From NCBI RefSeq assembly GCF_019510245.1, contig NZ_JAEKKT010000135.1:22671-86670 (forward strand): a DNA stretch of 64,000 nucleotides. The letters are read 5' to 3'. Source of the stretch: Streptomyces sp. GTDB taxonomy: Bacteria; Actinomycetota; Actinomycetes; Streptomycetales; Streptomycetaceae. The stretch's first letter is position 1; every line of letters starts with the position of its first letter. The translations under genes and the position numbers were made by a program. The notes under the pieces are model-generated. The model did no database searches. It was not told the DNA's origin and was given only the letters and a program-made list of their open reading frames with translations. This document shows, one piece after another, positions 54,192-63,163 of this stretch.

Positions 54192-55136
54192 ATGTCCCTC
54201 CACGACCTCGTCACCCTCACCACCGGCGTCACCCTGCTGGCCTGTCTCCTGGCCGTGGTGGGCCTGCACGCGTACGCCTCCGGCCGGGCCCAGCGCGCCG
54301 CCCTGGTGGACCGTCTCTCCTACACCGGCCAGGCCCCGCCCGGCGGGCGCCGGCGCCGGTTCCGCAACCTGGACCGCCGCCTGCGCGGCACCTCGGTCGG
54401 CCGCCGCCTGGAACTCCGGCTGGCGGCCACGGGCCTGGACGTGACGCCCGGCGAGTTCCTCGTCTACATGCTCGCCGCCGTCGTGGCCCTCTGGCTCATC
54501 GGCCAGGCCGCGCTCGCCCCCTTCTTCGGCCCCATCGCCGGCCTGCTCGGCGTCTTCGCCGCCGTCCAGTTCCTCAACTGGCAACGGCAGAAACGCATCG
54601 AGCGGTTCATCGGCCAACTCCCCGAACTGGCCCGCATCCTGGCCAACGCCACCCACGCCGGCCTCGCCCTGCGCACCGCGATCGGTATGGCGGCGGAGGA
54701 GTTGGAGGCCCCGGCCGGCGAGGAACTGGCCAAGGTGGCCGACCAGTTGGCGATCGGCCACGCCATGGACGACGCGCTCGGCGAACTGGCCGACCGGCTC
54801 CCGTCCCGCGAACTGGTCGTCCTCGTCACCACGCTCGTCCTCGCCAACCGGGCCGGCGGCCAGGTCGTCTCCGCGCTGCGCAACCTCACCGAGACCCTGG
54901 AGGAGCGCAAGGAGACCCGCCGGGAGATCCGCACCCAGCTCTCCCAGGTGACGATGACGTCGTACGCCGTTCCGGTCCTCGGCGTCGGCGCCCTGTTCCT
55001 GATGAACGGGGTCAAGGACGGCACCCTGGCACGCATGACGGGCACCGGCCTCGGCCAGGCGGCCGTGGTCATCGCCTTCGGGCTGTACGTCATCGGGTTC
55101 GTCCTCATCCGGCGCCTGAGCCGCATCGACGTATAG
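54192..55136 (+). CDS. tadB: TadB-type inner membrane platform protein
   Basis: 314 residues. One N-terminal helix, a cytoplasmic region, a second membrane pair, and the type II secretion F domain with GLALRTAIGMAAEELEAPAG and NLTETLEERKETRREIRTQL, then C-terminal helices (AVPVLGVGALFLMNGV). ATG at 54192 follows the cpaF stop by seven bases. Confidence 0.92.
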   Translation: MSLHDLVTLTTGVTLLACLLAVVGLHAYASGRAQRAALVDRLSYTGQAPPGGRRRRFRNLDRRLRGTSVGRRLELRLAATGLDVTPGEFLVYMLAAVVALWLIGQAALAPFFGPIAGLLGVFAAVQFLNWQRQKRIERFIGQLPELARILANATHAGLALRTAIGMAAEELEAPAGEELAKVADQLAIGHAMDDALGELADRLPSRELVVLVTTLVLANRAGGQVVSALRNLTETLEERKETRREIRTQLSQVTMTSYAVPVLGVGALFLMNGVKDGTLARMTGTGLGQAAVVIAFGLYVIGFVLIRRLSRIDV

Positions 55137-55155
55137 GGAAGAGGTGGTATGTCAC

Positions 55156-56043
55156 ATGGCACTCCTCCTGGCACTCCTCATGGCCCTCGCCGTCTACGGC
55201 GTCTTCGCGGGCGTCCGCATGTACCGCGCTGACGCGAAGCTCCCCTCCGACCTGGCGATCGCGCTGGAGGTGGGCGCCACCCGCACCGGCGCCGCCAACT
55301 CCCTCATCGACCGCATGGGCATGCGGTACGCGCCCGCCGTGCTGCGCCTGATGGGCCCGCGCCAGGTGGCCAGGTACCGCCGCAGGATCGACCTGGCCGG
55401 CAACCCCGGCGGCCTGACCATCGACCGCTACGCGGCCCGCCGCGCCGTCTACGGGGCCCTGGGTGGCACCGGCTTCCTGGTCTTCCTCCTGCGTGGCCAG
55501 TGGCTGGTCGCCGTCCTGCTCCTGCTCTTCGGCGCGTTCTGGACGGAGGTCGGCATCTGGTCGGCGATCCGCCTGCGCAAGGACGTAATCGAACGCACCC
55601 TCCCGGACTTCCTCGACGTCCTCGCGGTGGTGGTCGGCGCCGGCCTCGGCTTCCGCCAGGCCCTCGACCGGGTGGCCACGCACTACGAGGGCCCCTGGGC
55701 CGACGAACTCCGCATCACCCTCCGCCAGATGGACCTCGGCATGAGCCGCCGCCAGGCCTTCGCGGAACTCCGCCGCCGCAACGACTCCGAACAGGTGGCG
55801 ATGTTCGTGACGGCACTCCAGCAGGGCGAGGAACTGGGCGCCCCGATCGTCGACACCCTGGTCGCGCTGGCCAAGGACATGCGCCGCACCGACGCCCAGA
55901 ACGCCCGCCGCAAGGCGGCCCGGGCGGTACCGAGGGCCACGCTGATGATCACGACCTTCATGGTCCCGGCGACGATGCTGCTGCTGGCCGCGGGCCTGCT
56001 GCTCGGCTCCGGGGTCGACTTCGGGTCGGTCACGGGGAAGTAG
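55156..56043 (+). CDS. tadC: TadC-type inner membrane platform protein
   Basis: 295 residues with the T2SS-F domain (PDFLDVLAVVVGAGLGFRQA, LRRRNDSEQVAMFVTALQQG, RRKAARAVPRATLMI) and four membrane helices, two near the N-terminus and two near the C-terminus. ATG at 55156 has GAGG upstream; GTG at 55144 would add four residues. Paired with TadB as the pilus platform. Confidence 0.9.
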   Translation: MALLLALLMALAVYGVFAGVRMYRADAKLPSDLAIALEVGATRTGAANSLIDRMGMRYAPAVLRLMGPRQVARYRRRIDLAGNPGGLTIDRYAARRAVYGALGGTGFLVFLLRGQWLVAVLLLLFGAFWTEVGIWSAIRLRKDVIERTLPDFLDVLAVVVGAGLGFRQALDRVATHYEGPWADELRITLRQMDLGMSRRQAFAELRRRNDSEQVAMFVTALQQGEELGAPIVDTLVALAKDMRRTDAQNARRKAARAVPRATLMITTFMVPATMLLLAAGLLLGSGVDFGSVTGK

Positions 56044-56058
56044 GCGGAGGTGACGACC

Positions 56059-57390
56059 GTGGCGACCAGCGAGGACGGCGAGGACGGCGAGGGCGGCGAG
56101 ATGACCGCGCCCCGCGCCGTCGGAGTGGACGGCACCGCCGGAGCCGACGGCGCGTCGGGAGCCGACGGCGCCGGCACCGTGCGCGTGGCCGGCGCCACCG
56201 CTGCGGACGGCCTCAAGGTCGAGGTCCGCGCCCTCCAGGCGATGTGCCGGCAGGTCTTCGGCCTCCGCCTGGCGATGATCGCCGTGGCGACCCCCGCCGC
56301 CCTCCTCAACGCCAGCCCCGGCCTGGGCGCCCGCCTGGTCGGCTCGGCCGTGGTCGTCACGTTCATGGTGTCGTACGTCCTCTTCCGGGACTGGCAGCGC
56401 TTCGGCCCCCTCCTCCTGCGCCACCCCACCCTCCTGGCGGTCGACACCCTCTTCGGCTCCTTCCTCCTCTTCTCGGCGGGCCCCGACACCACCCTCGCGT
56501 ACGTCAGCGTCTGCACCCCGCTGCTCGCCGGCCTCCTCTACAGCTGGCGCGGCGCCGCGGTCTTCGCGTCCCTCCAGTCGCTGATCCTCCTCGTGGTGCA
56601 GGAAACGCTGAGGCACCACCCCGTACTGGCCGAGTCCCTCCTCCTCCCCGGCCTCTGTGTCATCACCGGCGCGATGGGCTCGGCCCTGCGCAACCTGATG
56701 CTCCGCTTCGGCACCGCCACCGAGGCCCTGACCGAGACCCGGGCCCGCCTGGCCGCCACCGAGGCGGCGAACGCCGAACGCGCGCGGCTGGCCCGCGAGA
56801 TGCACGACTCGGTGACCAAGACGCTGTACGGCGTGGCGCTGGTCGCCGACGGCCTCGCGGCGTCCGCGTCCGTGCCCCCGGACCGCCTGGACCCGGCCCT
56901 GATCAGACAGCAGGCGGAACTGCTGGCACGGGCGGCGCGCCGCGCCGCGGCGGAGTCCCGCGAACTCCTGACGGACCTGCGCGGCGGCCCGGAGGGCGAC
57001 GTACTGTCCCAACTGAAATCCCTGACGACCGGCTTCACCGCCCGCACGGCCCTCCCCGCGCAGTACGACGGCCCCACCGCCCCCGTTCCGCTCCCGCCCC
57101 CCACCGCCCGTCAGCTGCTGGGCATCGCGGCGGAGGCCCTGGAGAACGCGCACCGCCACGCACACGCGACGAGAGTCGACGTACGGGCGGCCACCACCCC
57201 CACCCACCTGGTGGTGACGATCCACGACGACGGCCGGGGCCTGCCTGCGGACACGTCCCTCGAAGACCTGCGCCGCACCGGCCACTTCGGCCTGCTCGGC
57301 ATGACGGAACGGGCGGCGGCGGTGGGCGCCCGCATCCAACTGACCACCGGCAAGGGCACGGAGGTGCGTGTGGAGGTGCCACTGCCATGA
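56059..57390 (+). CDS. Membrane sensor histidine kinase (HisKA_3 type)
   Basis: 443 residues. A Gly/Asp/Ala-rich N-terminus, about five or six membrane helices (LAMIAVATPAALLNASPGLG onward), a linker coiled coil, HisKA_3 with the phospho-acceptor His249 in REMHDSVTKTLYG, and a HATPase with HDDGRGLP and GTEVRVEVPL. GGAGG lies eight bases before GTG 56059 (GTG 56050 is possible). Paired with the next gene and embedded in the Tad operon, so pilus genes may be under its control. Signal unknown. Confidence 0.88.
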   Translation: MATSEDGEDGEGGEMTAPRAVGVDGTAGADGASGADGAGTVRVAGATAADGLKVEVRALQAMCRQVFGLRLAMIAVATPAALLNASPGLGARLVGSAVVVTFMVSYVLFRDWQRFGPLLLRHPTLLAVDTLFGSFLLFSAGPDTTLAYVSVCTPLLAGLLYSWRGAAVFASLQSLILLVVQETLRHHPVLAESLLLPGLCVITGAMGSALRNLMLRFGTATEALTETRARLAATEAANAERARLAREMHDSVTKTLYGVALVADGLAASASVPPDRLDPALIRQQAELLARAARRAAAESRELLTDLRGGPEGDVLSQLKSLTTGFTARTALPAQYDGPTAPVPLPPPTARQLLGIAAEALENAHRHAHATRVDVRAATTPTHLVVTIHDDGRGLPADTSLEDLRRTGHFGLLGMTERAAAVGARIQLTTGKGTEVRVEVPLP

Positions 57391-58163
57391 CCGACCCGAC
57401 CGACCCGACCGACCCGACCGACGGGACCGACGGGACCGACGGGACCGACGGGACCAGGACACTGCGCGTCCTGGTGGCCGACGACAACCCGGTGATCCGC
57501 GCGGGCCTGACGGCCGTACTCGCCACGGCCGACGACCTCACAGTGGTGGCGGAGGCCGAGGACGGCCGCGCGGCCTACGAGGCGGCCCTGAGCCACCGCC
57601 CCGACGTCGTCCTCCTGGACGTCCGCATGCCCGGCGTGGACGGCCTCGCGGCCCTGCCCCACCTGGTCCGCGTGGCCCCGGTCATGATGCTGACCTACAG
57701 CGACGGGACGGAGCTCGTGCAGGAGGCGGTCCGGCTGGGCGCCGGGGGCTACCTGGTGCACGGCGAGTTCACGACACAGCAGCTGATCCAGGCGGTACGG
57801 GACGTGGGCCGGGGCCGCCCGCACTTCACGCCGACGGCGACGAACGCGTTGCTGGCGCACATCAGGGGCAACGCACCTGCACACACGAAATCCGAACGGC
57901 CGCCACCTCCAGCGGAATTTGCCGCCCAAACCCTTTCGCAACTGCAACCCTCTATGGGACAGTCCTACCAGTCCCGGTTCCAACTCAGCGGCAGGGAGGC
58001 GGAGATCATGGACCTCATCGCGTCCGGCATGACCAACCAGCAGATCGCCGCCGCCTGCTTCATCAGCGAGAAGACGGTCAAGAACCACATCAACCGCATT
58101 TTCGCCAAACTCCACACCACCACTCGCGCCCAGGCGACGGCCAAGTGGCTGGGGGTGGCCTGA
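57387..58163 (+). CDS. NarL/LuxR-type response regulator
   Basis: 258 residues, overlapping the kinase stop (ATGA). The N-terminus is a TDP/TDG tandem repeat (about 21 residues), then a receiver domain (LRVLVADDNPVIRAGL) with phospho-Asp78 in LLDVRMPG, a long linker and LuxR HTH (LSGREAEIMDLIASGMTNQQ, ISEKTVKNHINRIF). The repeat places seven short units before the first receiver strand. Likely regulates the downstream pilin gene, which has its own promoter region. Confidence 0.9.
   Translation: MTDPTDPTDPTDGTDGTDGTDGTRTLRVLVADDNPVIRAGLTAVLATADDLTVVAEAEDGRAAYEAALSHRPDVVLLDVRMPGVDGLAALPHLVRVAPVMMLTYSDGTELVQEAVRLGAGGYLVHGEFTTQQLIQAVRDVGRGRPHFTPTATNALLAHIRGNAPAHTKSERPPPPAEFAAQTLSQLQPSMGQSYQSRFQLSGREAEIMDLIASGMTNQQIAAACFISEKTVKNHINRIFAKLHTTTRAQATAKWLGVA
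57393..57454 (+). repeat. GACCGAC tandem repeat at the response regulator start
   Basis: Nine-base units GACCGACCC (three) then GACCGACGG-type (four), encoding TDPTDPTDP and TDGTDGTDG. In-frame unit gain or loss would not inactivate the gene. Confidence 0.75.
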
Positions 58164-58270
58164 GATGAACCGGCTGAACTGGGTCCGGATTTGGGTCCCG
58201 GGACCCTCCGCCGAAGGGTATGTTCCGCCCTACGCTGCCAGGATCGGAACCGAACCCGGAGGGGAGCACC

Positions 58271-58456
58271 ATGAGCAACCTGATGCTGAGGATGCTTGTC
58301 GCAATGCAGCGCCGTGCCGACGACCGGGGCCAGACCGCGGTCGAGTACCTGGGGATCATCGCGGTGGTGGTGGCGATCGTGCTGGCGGTCACGGGTACCA
58401 GCATCGGCCAGACGATCCTCACCAAGATCACTGCGGAGATCAACAAGATCACGTGA
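58271..58456 (+). CDS. Flp/Fap-type pilin subunit
   Basis: 61 residues. A short basic leader (MQRRADDRGQ) precedes a pilin hydrophobic helix (TAVEYLGIIAVVVAIVLAVT) with the conserved Glu, typical of Flp-family major pilins, after cleavage by a prepilin peptidase (no tadV-like gene is seen in this window). GGGGAG lies before the ATG. The 107-base gap upstream is unusually large for this locus and may hold a promoter. Its stop overlaps the next start by one base. Confidence 0.85.
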   Translation: MSNLMLRMLVAMQRRADDRGQTAVEYLGIIAVVVAIVLAVTGTSIGQTILTKITAEINKIT

Positions 58457-59037
58457 TGCGTGTCCGTCGTTACGGCGACTCGGGGCAGGCCTTCCCTATC
58501 TACATCACGGTAGTGGGAGGCCTGCTCTTTCTCGCGCTCGCGTACCTCGCGGTCGGCCAGGCCGCGGTGAACCGGAACGGTGCCCAGACGGCCGCCGACG
58601 CGGCGGCGCTCGCCGCGGCCATGAACACGCGTGACGAGCTTGCGGACCAGTGGGTGCAGGACGTACTCGACCCGACCAAGTGGCAGGACATCTTCGACGG
58701 CAAGGTGGACGTCGCCGACTCCTGCTGGCGTGCCGCCCAACTGGCGTCGCAGAACGACGCGACGGCTCAGTGCACGTCCGAGCCGCCGCTGAGGTACAAG
58801 GTCGACGCCGAGACGAACAAGACCGTGGGCGACTCCGTCGTTCCTGGCACCGAGAACATCAGGTCGACGGCGCACGCCACCGCCGTGATCGAACCGCTCT
58901 GCACGTTCACGCTGTCCGGTGCGGGCGGCGTACTGCCCGAACTCACCTGCAAGGACCGGAACTGGACTCTGGACCCGGCCGACCTCACGCATCTTCCGGG
59001 CCCCGAGGACCTCTTCGACGTCCATCTGGCCGACTGA
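58456..59037 (+). CDS. TadG-like pilus-associated protein
   Basis: 193 residues. N-terminal membrane helix (PIYITVVGGLLFLALAYLAV) followed by GAQTAADAAALAAAM, the signature start of TadG-like proteins, then an extracytoplasmic domain with three or four cysteines. It lacks the C-terminal VWA domain of long TadG proteins, so it is a short form. ATG overlaps the pilin stop. Confidence 0.8.
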   Translation: MRVRRYGDSGQAFPIYITVVGGLLFLALAYLAVGQAAVNRNGAQTAADAAALAAAMNTRDELADQWVQDVLDPTKWQDIFDGKVDVADSCWRAAQLASQNDATAQCTSEPPLRYKVDAETNKTVGDSVVPGTENIRSTAHATAVIEPLCTFTLSGAGGVLPELTCKDRNWTLDPADLTHLPGPEDLFDVHLAD

Positions 59038-59072
59038 CAAGCGAATCGACGAGTGATGAAGGAAGCGGTGCG

Positions 59073-59654
59073 ATGAGCATTCGGTTCACTGCGATGGCTC
59101 GCAGGGGGACGGTCGCGTTGCTGGTCGCGGCCGGTCTGGCCGTGGCGACCGGCTGTGGTGGTGGGGGTGGCGACAAGGCGGACAAGCCCCAGGCGTCGGC
59201 CTCCGCCTCGAAGAGCGGCGGATCGAACCCGAGTGCCCAGGAAGGCCAGTCCGAGACGCCGTTGGCCGAACTCAAGGGAACGGACGGTCTGCTCCTTCAG
59301 GTCACCTCCGCTCAGCGGGACTCGGGTGGCTTCGTCACCGTCAACGGGGACATCAAGAACGACGGTGCCAACTCGGTCGTCATCCCCGCTCAGGTCAGCG
59401 GTGACGAAACGGAGATCACCAGGCACGGCTTCTCCCTCGGCGGCGCCACCTTGGTGGACTCCAAGGGCAAGAAGCGTTACTACGTCCTCCGTGACACGGA
59501 CGGCCGACCGCTCACCAGCACCGGCATCACCAATGTGGACGCCGGCCAGACCATCCCCGTCTTCATGCAGTTCCCCGCCCCACCGGCCGACACCACCGAA
59601 GTGACCCTGCAACTCCCCACCTTCTCCAGCGGCACCATCAAGATCTCCGGGTGA
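59073..59654 (+). CDS. Hypothetical lipoprotein, DUF-type
   Basis: 193 residues. Signal peptide with lipobox-like VATGCGGGGG, a Ser/Ala linker, then a beta-rich domain (DGLLLQVTSAQRDSGGFVTV and TVDLPTF-like VTLQLPTFSSGTIKISG). GAAGG lies before the ATG. No catalytic motif visible. Its position next to an OmpA-domain protein suggests an envelope-linked pair. Confidence 0.75.
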   Translation: MSIRFTAMARRGTVALLVAAGLAVATGCGGGGGDKADKPQASASASKSGGSNPSAQEGQSETPLAELKGTDGLLLQVTSAQRDSGGFVTVNGDIKNDGANSVVIPAQVSGDETEITRHGFSLGGATLVDSKGKKRYYVLRDTDGRPLTSTGITNVDAGQTIPVFMQFPAPPADTTEVTLQLPTFSSGTIKISG

Positions 59655-59661
59655 GGCCGAA

Positions 59662-60291
59662 GTGACCACTCCACGCCTCCCCCTGACCCTGGGCGCCGCG
59701 ACGCTCCTCCTCGCCGCGCACCTCCACGGCGCGACGGCCGCCCGTGCCGACGGCGGCGACCCGAGCGTCCCCCCGGGCACCGAGGCCTCCGCCAGCGCCC
59801 CCGTGAAGATCGACCCCACCGACCCCGACCTGAAACTCCCCGAGGGCGCCACCCTCGCCGAGCCCAAGGTCCTGGACATCAAGTCGGTCGTGGAGGACCA
59901 GAGCGGTGACGAACGGCGTGAGGACACCAACGCGGACGTGACGTTCGCCCTGCAGGCCGAGGTGCTGTTCAGCAAGGACAGCGCGAAGCTCGGCGCGGCG
60001 GCGAAGGCGCGGATCGGGGCGATCGCCGACGAGATCAGGAAGCAGAACCCCACCCAGGTCCGCGTCTTCGGCTTCACCGACAACCTGGGCACCTCGGCCC
60101 ACGGAGACGTCCTCTCCCGCCAGCGCGCCAACGCCGTACAGGCCGTCCTCGACCAGGACCTGAACGACCCGAACATCACCTTCGACGTCCGCGGCTACGG
60201 CGAGCAGTACCCGATCGCGGACAACTCGACGGAGGAGGGCCGAAAGAAGAACCGCCGAGTGGAGGTGACGTTCCCGCGGACGGAGAGCTGA
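59662..60291 (+). CDS. Secreted OmpA-domain protein
   Basis: 209 residues. Signal peptide (LTLGAATLLLAAHLHGATAA), an acidic linker, then a C-terminal OmpA/MotB peptidoglycan-binding domain (VLFSKDSAKLGAAAKARIG, RVFGFTDNLGTSAHGD, LSRQRANAVQAVL, RRVEVTF). GTG start seven bases after the lipoprotein stop. In a Gram-positive it would tether to peptidoglycan and may anchor the pilus. Confidence 0.87.
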   Translation: MTTPRLPLTLGAATLLLAAHLHGATAARADGGDPSVPPGTEASASAPVKIDPTDPDLKLPEGATLAEPKVLDIKSVVEDQSGDERREDTNADVTFALQAEVLFSKDSAKLGAAAKARIGAIADEIRKQNPTQVRVFGFTDNLGTSAHGDVLSRQRANAVQAVLDQDLNDPNITFDVRGYGEQYPIADNSTEEGRKKNRRVEVTFPRTES

Positions 60292-60360
60292 GCGCCGCTG
60301 GATACGGCGGGGCGTATACGTGATGCGGACCCGGGCGGCGAAGGAGCAGGGCGGCAAGCC

Positions 60361-60726
60361 TCAGGCCACCTCGACCGTGACCCGGGCCCCGGCCCGCACC
60401 CCCCACGCGGCCATCGCCCCCGCCTCCGCCTCCAGCACATGCCGCGCCCGCAGCCGGGGCCGGCCGAGGCGACCGGGCGGCATCGTCCGCACGGCGATGA
60501 CGTTCAGCCGCCGGTCCAGGTAGGCGACGTCGATCGCCATCCGCATCCGGAAGGTGTGGATCCCGCTGGCGGGGGAGAGCAGGATCGCGCCGTCAAGCTC
60601 GTCACGCCCCAGCAGCCCTTTGGTGCGGGCGCGATAGGACGTGGCGACCTCCAGCGGGAGGGAGGCCACCCGGCCCCCGTCCCCGTGCACGACCAGCGTC
60701 CCTCGGCCGTCTCGCCAGCGCCCCAC
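60361..60726 (-). CDS. DUF192 family protein
   Basis: 121 residues from GTG at 60726 (GGAAGGGG upstream). DUF192 core includes TKGLLGRDELDGAILLSPAS, IHTFRMRMAIDVAYLDRRL and RHVLEAEAGAMAAWGV. The open frame extends to 60870 but the added part is Trp/Pro-rich and unlikely. The family is a small beta-barrel of unknown function, often in secretion or pilus gene contexts in Streptomyces. It converges on the OmpA gene. Confidence 0.85.
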   Translation of the reverse strand: MGRWRDGRGTLVVHGDGGRVASLPLEVATSYRARTKGLLGRDELDGAILLSPASGIHTFRMRMAIDVAYLDRRLNVIAVRTMPPGRLGRPRLRARHVLEAEAGAMAAWGVRAGARVTVEVA

Positions 60727-60956
60727 ACCCCACCCCTTCCACGGTTTCAGCACAGGTGCTCGCACCGACCGTACCCACAAACCGGGCGGCCGGTCCCACC
60801 CCTGCGGACCGGACAGTGTCACCCCAGCCCGTGGAGATCGTTGGACGGGGCAAGAGACCTCTAGCCCCACCTGGAGTCCCCTGGTGAACCGCCCTGCCCG
60901 GCTCCCTGCCGCACTGCTGCCGGCCGACCGCAGCTTCTCTTCGGCGGGGGATGCAC

Positions 60957-61268
60957 ATGGCTGACCGTCTGAAGATTGACGGCACCGAACTGGACAGCTT
61001 CTTCCAGACCTTGAAGAAGGCGCAGCAGTCCTTCACGGCGTTGCAGAAGGTGTTGCACGACCCGGGGGTGAGCGGCCTCGGTACTGCAGACCTGGACAGG
61101 GCGTGCGACCGGTTCCAGGAGGACTGGCACCACGGGGCGAAGGAGATCGCTGGGCAGATCGGGGAGCTCACGGACATCACGCAGCGGGCGAAGGACGACT
61201 TCCACGAGGTGGACGTGGCCCTGGAGAAGGCGCTGGAGAAGGCGCGGAGCAGAGGCGGGGGCAAGTGA
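60957..61268 (+). CDS. WXG100-like small protein
   Basis: 103 residues, fully helical, no signal. Two long helices separated by a turn (residues about 1-45 and 50-100) with FQEDWHHGAKEIAGQIGELT in the turn region. ATG at 60957 has GGGGG upstream; ATG 60951 is an alternative. The size, fold and the gene after it match a type VII secretion-like WXG100 substrate, though a W-x-G triplet is not present in strict form (W-H-H-G). The next gene overlaps its end by four bases (GTGA). Confidence 0.7.
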   Translation: MADRLKIDGTELDSFFQTLKKAQQSFTALQKVLHDPGVSGLGTADLDRACDRFQEDWHHGAKEIAGQIGELTDITQRAKDDFHEVDVALEKALEKARSRGGGK

Positions 61269-62539
61269 CCGCCGCGAGCCCTTACCCCCACCTCGGCTTC
61301 GATCCGGCGCCCGGCAGCACAGACCTGGTGCGGGACATCCACCGCAAGCTGTCCGGCTGCGCCAGGGAGATGGAGAAGGCGCACTCCAAGGTCACGAAGC
61401 TGATGAACGGCAGCTACTGGGAGGGAGACGCGGCCGTCGCCTTCCGCGCGCAACTGGAGGGCGGCCCGCTGCCGCTCAACCTCAGGAACGGCGCCCACTC
61501 CGTCGCGAAGGCGGCCAGGCAACTGGATCTCTGGGGGACGGAGCTGGAGGAGTTCCAGCGGCGCGCGAAGAAGCTCGACGGTGAGGCCAAGGACGCCCGC
61601 GAGGCGTTGCAGCGGGCCCGGGGCCACGCGGACGAGGACCACTCGGCCCCGGACCACGCGAACAACAAGGTCACGGCGGCGCAGGGGGACCTGGACGACG
61701 TACTGAAGCGTGCCCGCTCCCTCGCCGGTGAGCACGAGGAGACCGCGCGCCGGCGGGCCCGGCACATCGGCGACGCCACGCGCAGGCTGGCGCCGCACGA
61801 GCCGAACGCGTGGGACAGGTTCACCGACTGGCTGGGGGACAACCTCCCCGACATCCTCAGCGCGTGCGCCGCCGTGCTGGGCGTGATCGCGCTGCTTGGC
61901 CTCACGGCCGTCGCGCCCTGGATGCTGTTCCTGGCGGCGGGCCTGCTGAGCGGAATGGCCTTCGGCCTCCGGATCAGCGACCCCGAGGTCCTGTCATCAC
62001 TGGAGGACGGCCTCACCAAGGGCGAACTCGACGTCGACTTCTGGGGCAACCTGCTGGGCGTCGCGGGGGACTTCCTGGGGATGTTGCCGGGGTTGGGGGC
62101 GGTGGCCAAAGGGGCCATGAGGGCCCCCGAACTGCTGGCAGCCATAGCAGTACCCGTCGGCGAGACCGAGGGAGTGCTGACCCTGGGGCAGAAGATCGCG
62201 AAGGCTGGAGTGAGGGCGGGAGCCTCGATCAGGACAGTGGGCGTCTCCATCCGGACAGAGGCCGCGGCGGCCGAGGGGGCTGTGAGCCTGCTGTCTCATC
62301 CCCGCGTGTTCGGTGGGCGGTTGGCGCCGGTCGTCGAAAAGGTCGACAGGCCGGCGACGATCCTGGGGGCCGGCACGGCCGTGTACGGCGTGGCGAGCAG
62401 CCTCGCCGATGCTCTGGACAACGGCAGGGCCAAGACGGTCACCAACCTCCTCGACGGACCGAGAACCCTGGGTGTCGACGTTCCGGCGACAGCGGGTGCG
62501 CTCCACTTCTTGCTGCGTGGTGCGGGAGAAGTGTCATGA
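61265..62539 (+). CDS. T7SS-signal-like protein without recognisable toxin domain
   Basis: 424 residues. The N-terminal 110 form a helical putative type VII signal domain containing SYWEGDAAVAFRAQL (W-x-G), then a coiled coil (RRRARHIGDATRRLAPHE), a hydrophobic hairpin (ILSACAAVLGVIALLGLTAV then APWMLFLAAGLLSGMAFGL) and a Gly/Ala-rich C-terminus. No nuclease, ADP-ribosyltransferase or other toxin motif is visible in the last ~180 residues. GTG start overlaps the previous stop; the next gene overlaps its own stop (ATGA). Confidence 0.72.
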   Translation: MTAASPYPHLGFDPAPGSTDLVRDIHRKLSGCAREMEKAHSKVTKLMNGSYWEGDAAVAFRAQLEGGPLPLNLRNGAHSVAKAARQLDLWGTELEEFQRRAKKLDGEAKDAREALQRARGHADEDHSAPDHANNKVTAAQGDLDDVLKRARSLAGEHEETARRRARHIGDATRRLAPHEPNAWDRFTDWLGDNLPDILSACAAVLGVIALLGLTAVAPWMLFLAAGLLSGMAFGLRISDPEVLSSLEDGLTKGELDVDFWGNLLGVAGDFLGMLPGLGAVAKGAMRAPELLAAIAVPVGETEGVLTLGQKIAKAGVRAGASIRTVGVSIRTEAAAAEGAVSLLSHPRVFGGRLAPVVEKVDRPATILGAGTAVYGVASSLADALDNGRAKTVTNLLDGPRTLGVDVPATAGALHFLLRGAGEVS

Positions 62540-63162
62540 GTACGGCGGCCTACACGATCGACGACTCGGCCCGGAGCGAGGACGCCGATATCTGGTTCGC
62601 GTTGCCCCCGGGATTCGTGCCCTTTCCGCTCGACGAATTGGCGGCGTCACCGTGTGACGCGGCACCGGCGGGCGGCCCGCTGACCCGTCTCGGACCGGTG
62701 CTCCGACTGGCCCAACTGCTTCTCGAAGCCGGCGCGGTGCACTGTTGCCTCGGGCTGCACGCGGACGACGAGGGAGACGGTGGACCATTGCTGTCTCTCT
62801 TCACGCTCGCCCGGCGGGATACCGACTGGGCTCCGCGCAGTGTGCTCGCGGGCCGGGCGGCCGCCGGTGCGGTGGGAGCCGAGCACATCGAAACGCTGGA
62901 CCTGCCGTGCGGTCCGGCCTCGCTGGTTCAGACACGTCTGAAGGATCCGCCGGAGCTTGAGCTCGGTGCTCCGAGCGGACTCCTCCAGGTCACGGCATAC
63001 GTTCCGAGCCTTGACGGCCGGCGCATCGCGATCCTCTCACTGGCCACAACGGCGATCGAGCACGCCGGGCTTTACCGCGATCTGCTCAGGGACATCGCGG
63101 CCACGGTCAGTTTCGAAGACCCGCTTCGTGACATGTCCGACGACGTAGATGACAAGGACTGA
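62536..63162 (+). CDS. Hypothetical protein of the T7SS-like locus
   Basis: 208 residues. Beta-rich with hydrophobic core stretches (HCCLGLHADDEGDGGPLLSL, GLLQVTAYVPSLDG), no signal peptide or membrane segment, and an acidic C-terminus (DMSDDVDDKD). ATG overlaps the upstream stop. Its place after a T7SS-type effector fits a chaperone or immunity protein, but no family is recognised. Length and position are of a type I remember in Streptomyces. Confidence 0.6.
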   Translation: MSTAAYTIDDSARSEDADIWFALPPGFVPFPLDELAASPCDAAPAGGPLTRLGPVLRLAQLLLEAGAVHCCLGLHADDEGDGGPLLSLFTLARRDTDWAPRSVLAGRAAAGAVGAEHIETLDLPCGPASLVQTRLKDPPELELGAPSGLLQVTAYVPSLDGRRIAILSLATTAIEHAGLYRDLLRDIAATVSFEDPLRDMSDDVDDKD

Positions 63163-63163
63163 C

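Noticed and set aside
55500..57386. Long plus-strand open frame before the response regulator
   Set aside because: It overlaps tadC and the histidine kinase in another frame; the regulator starts at 57387 with the ATGA overlap.
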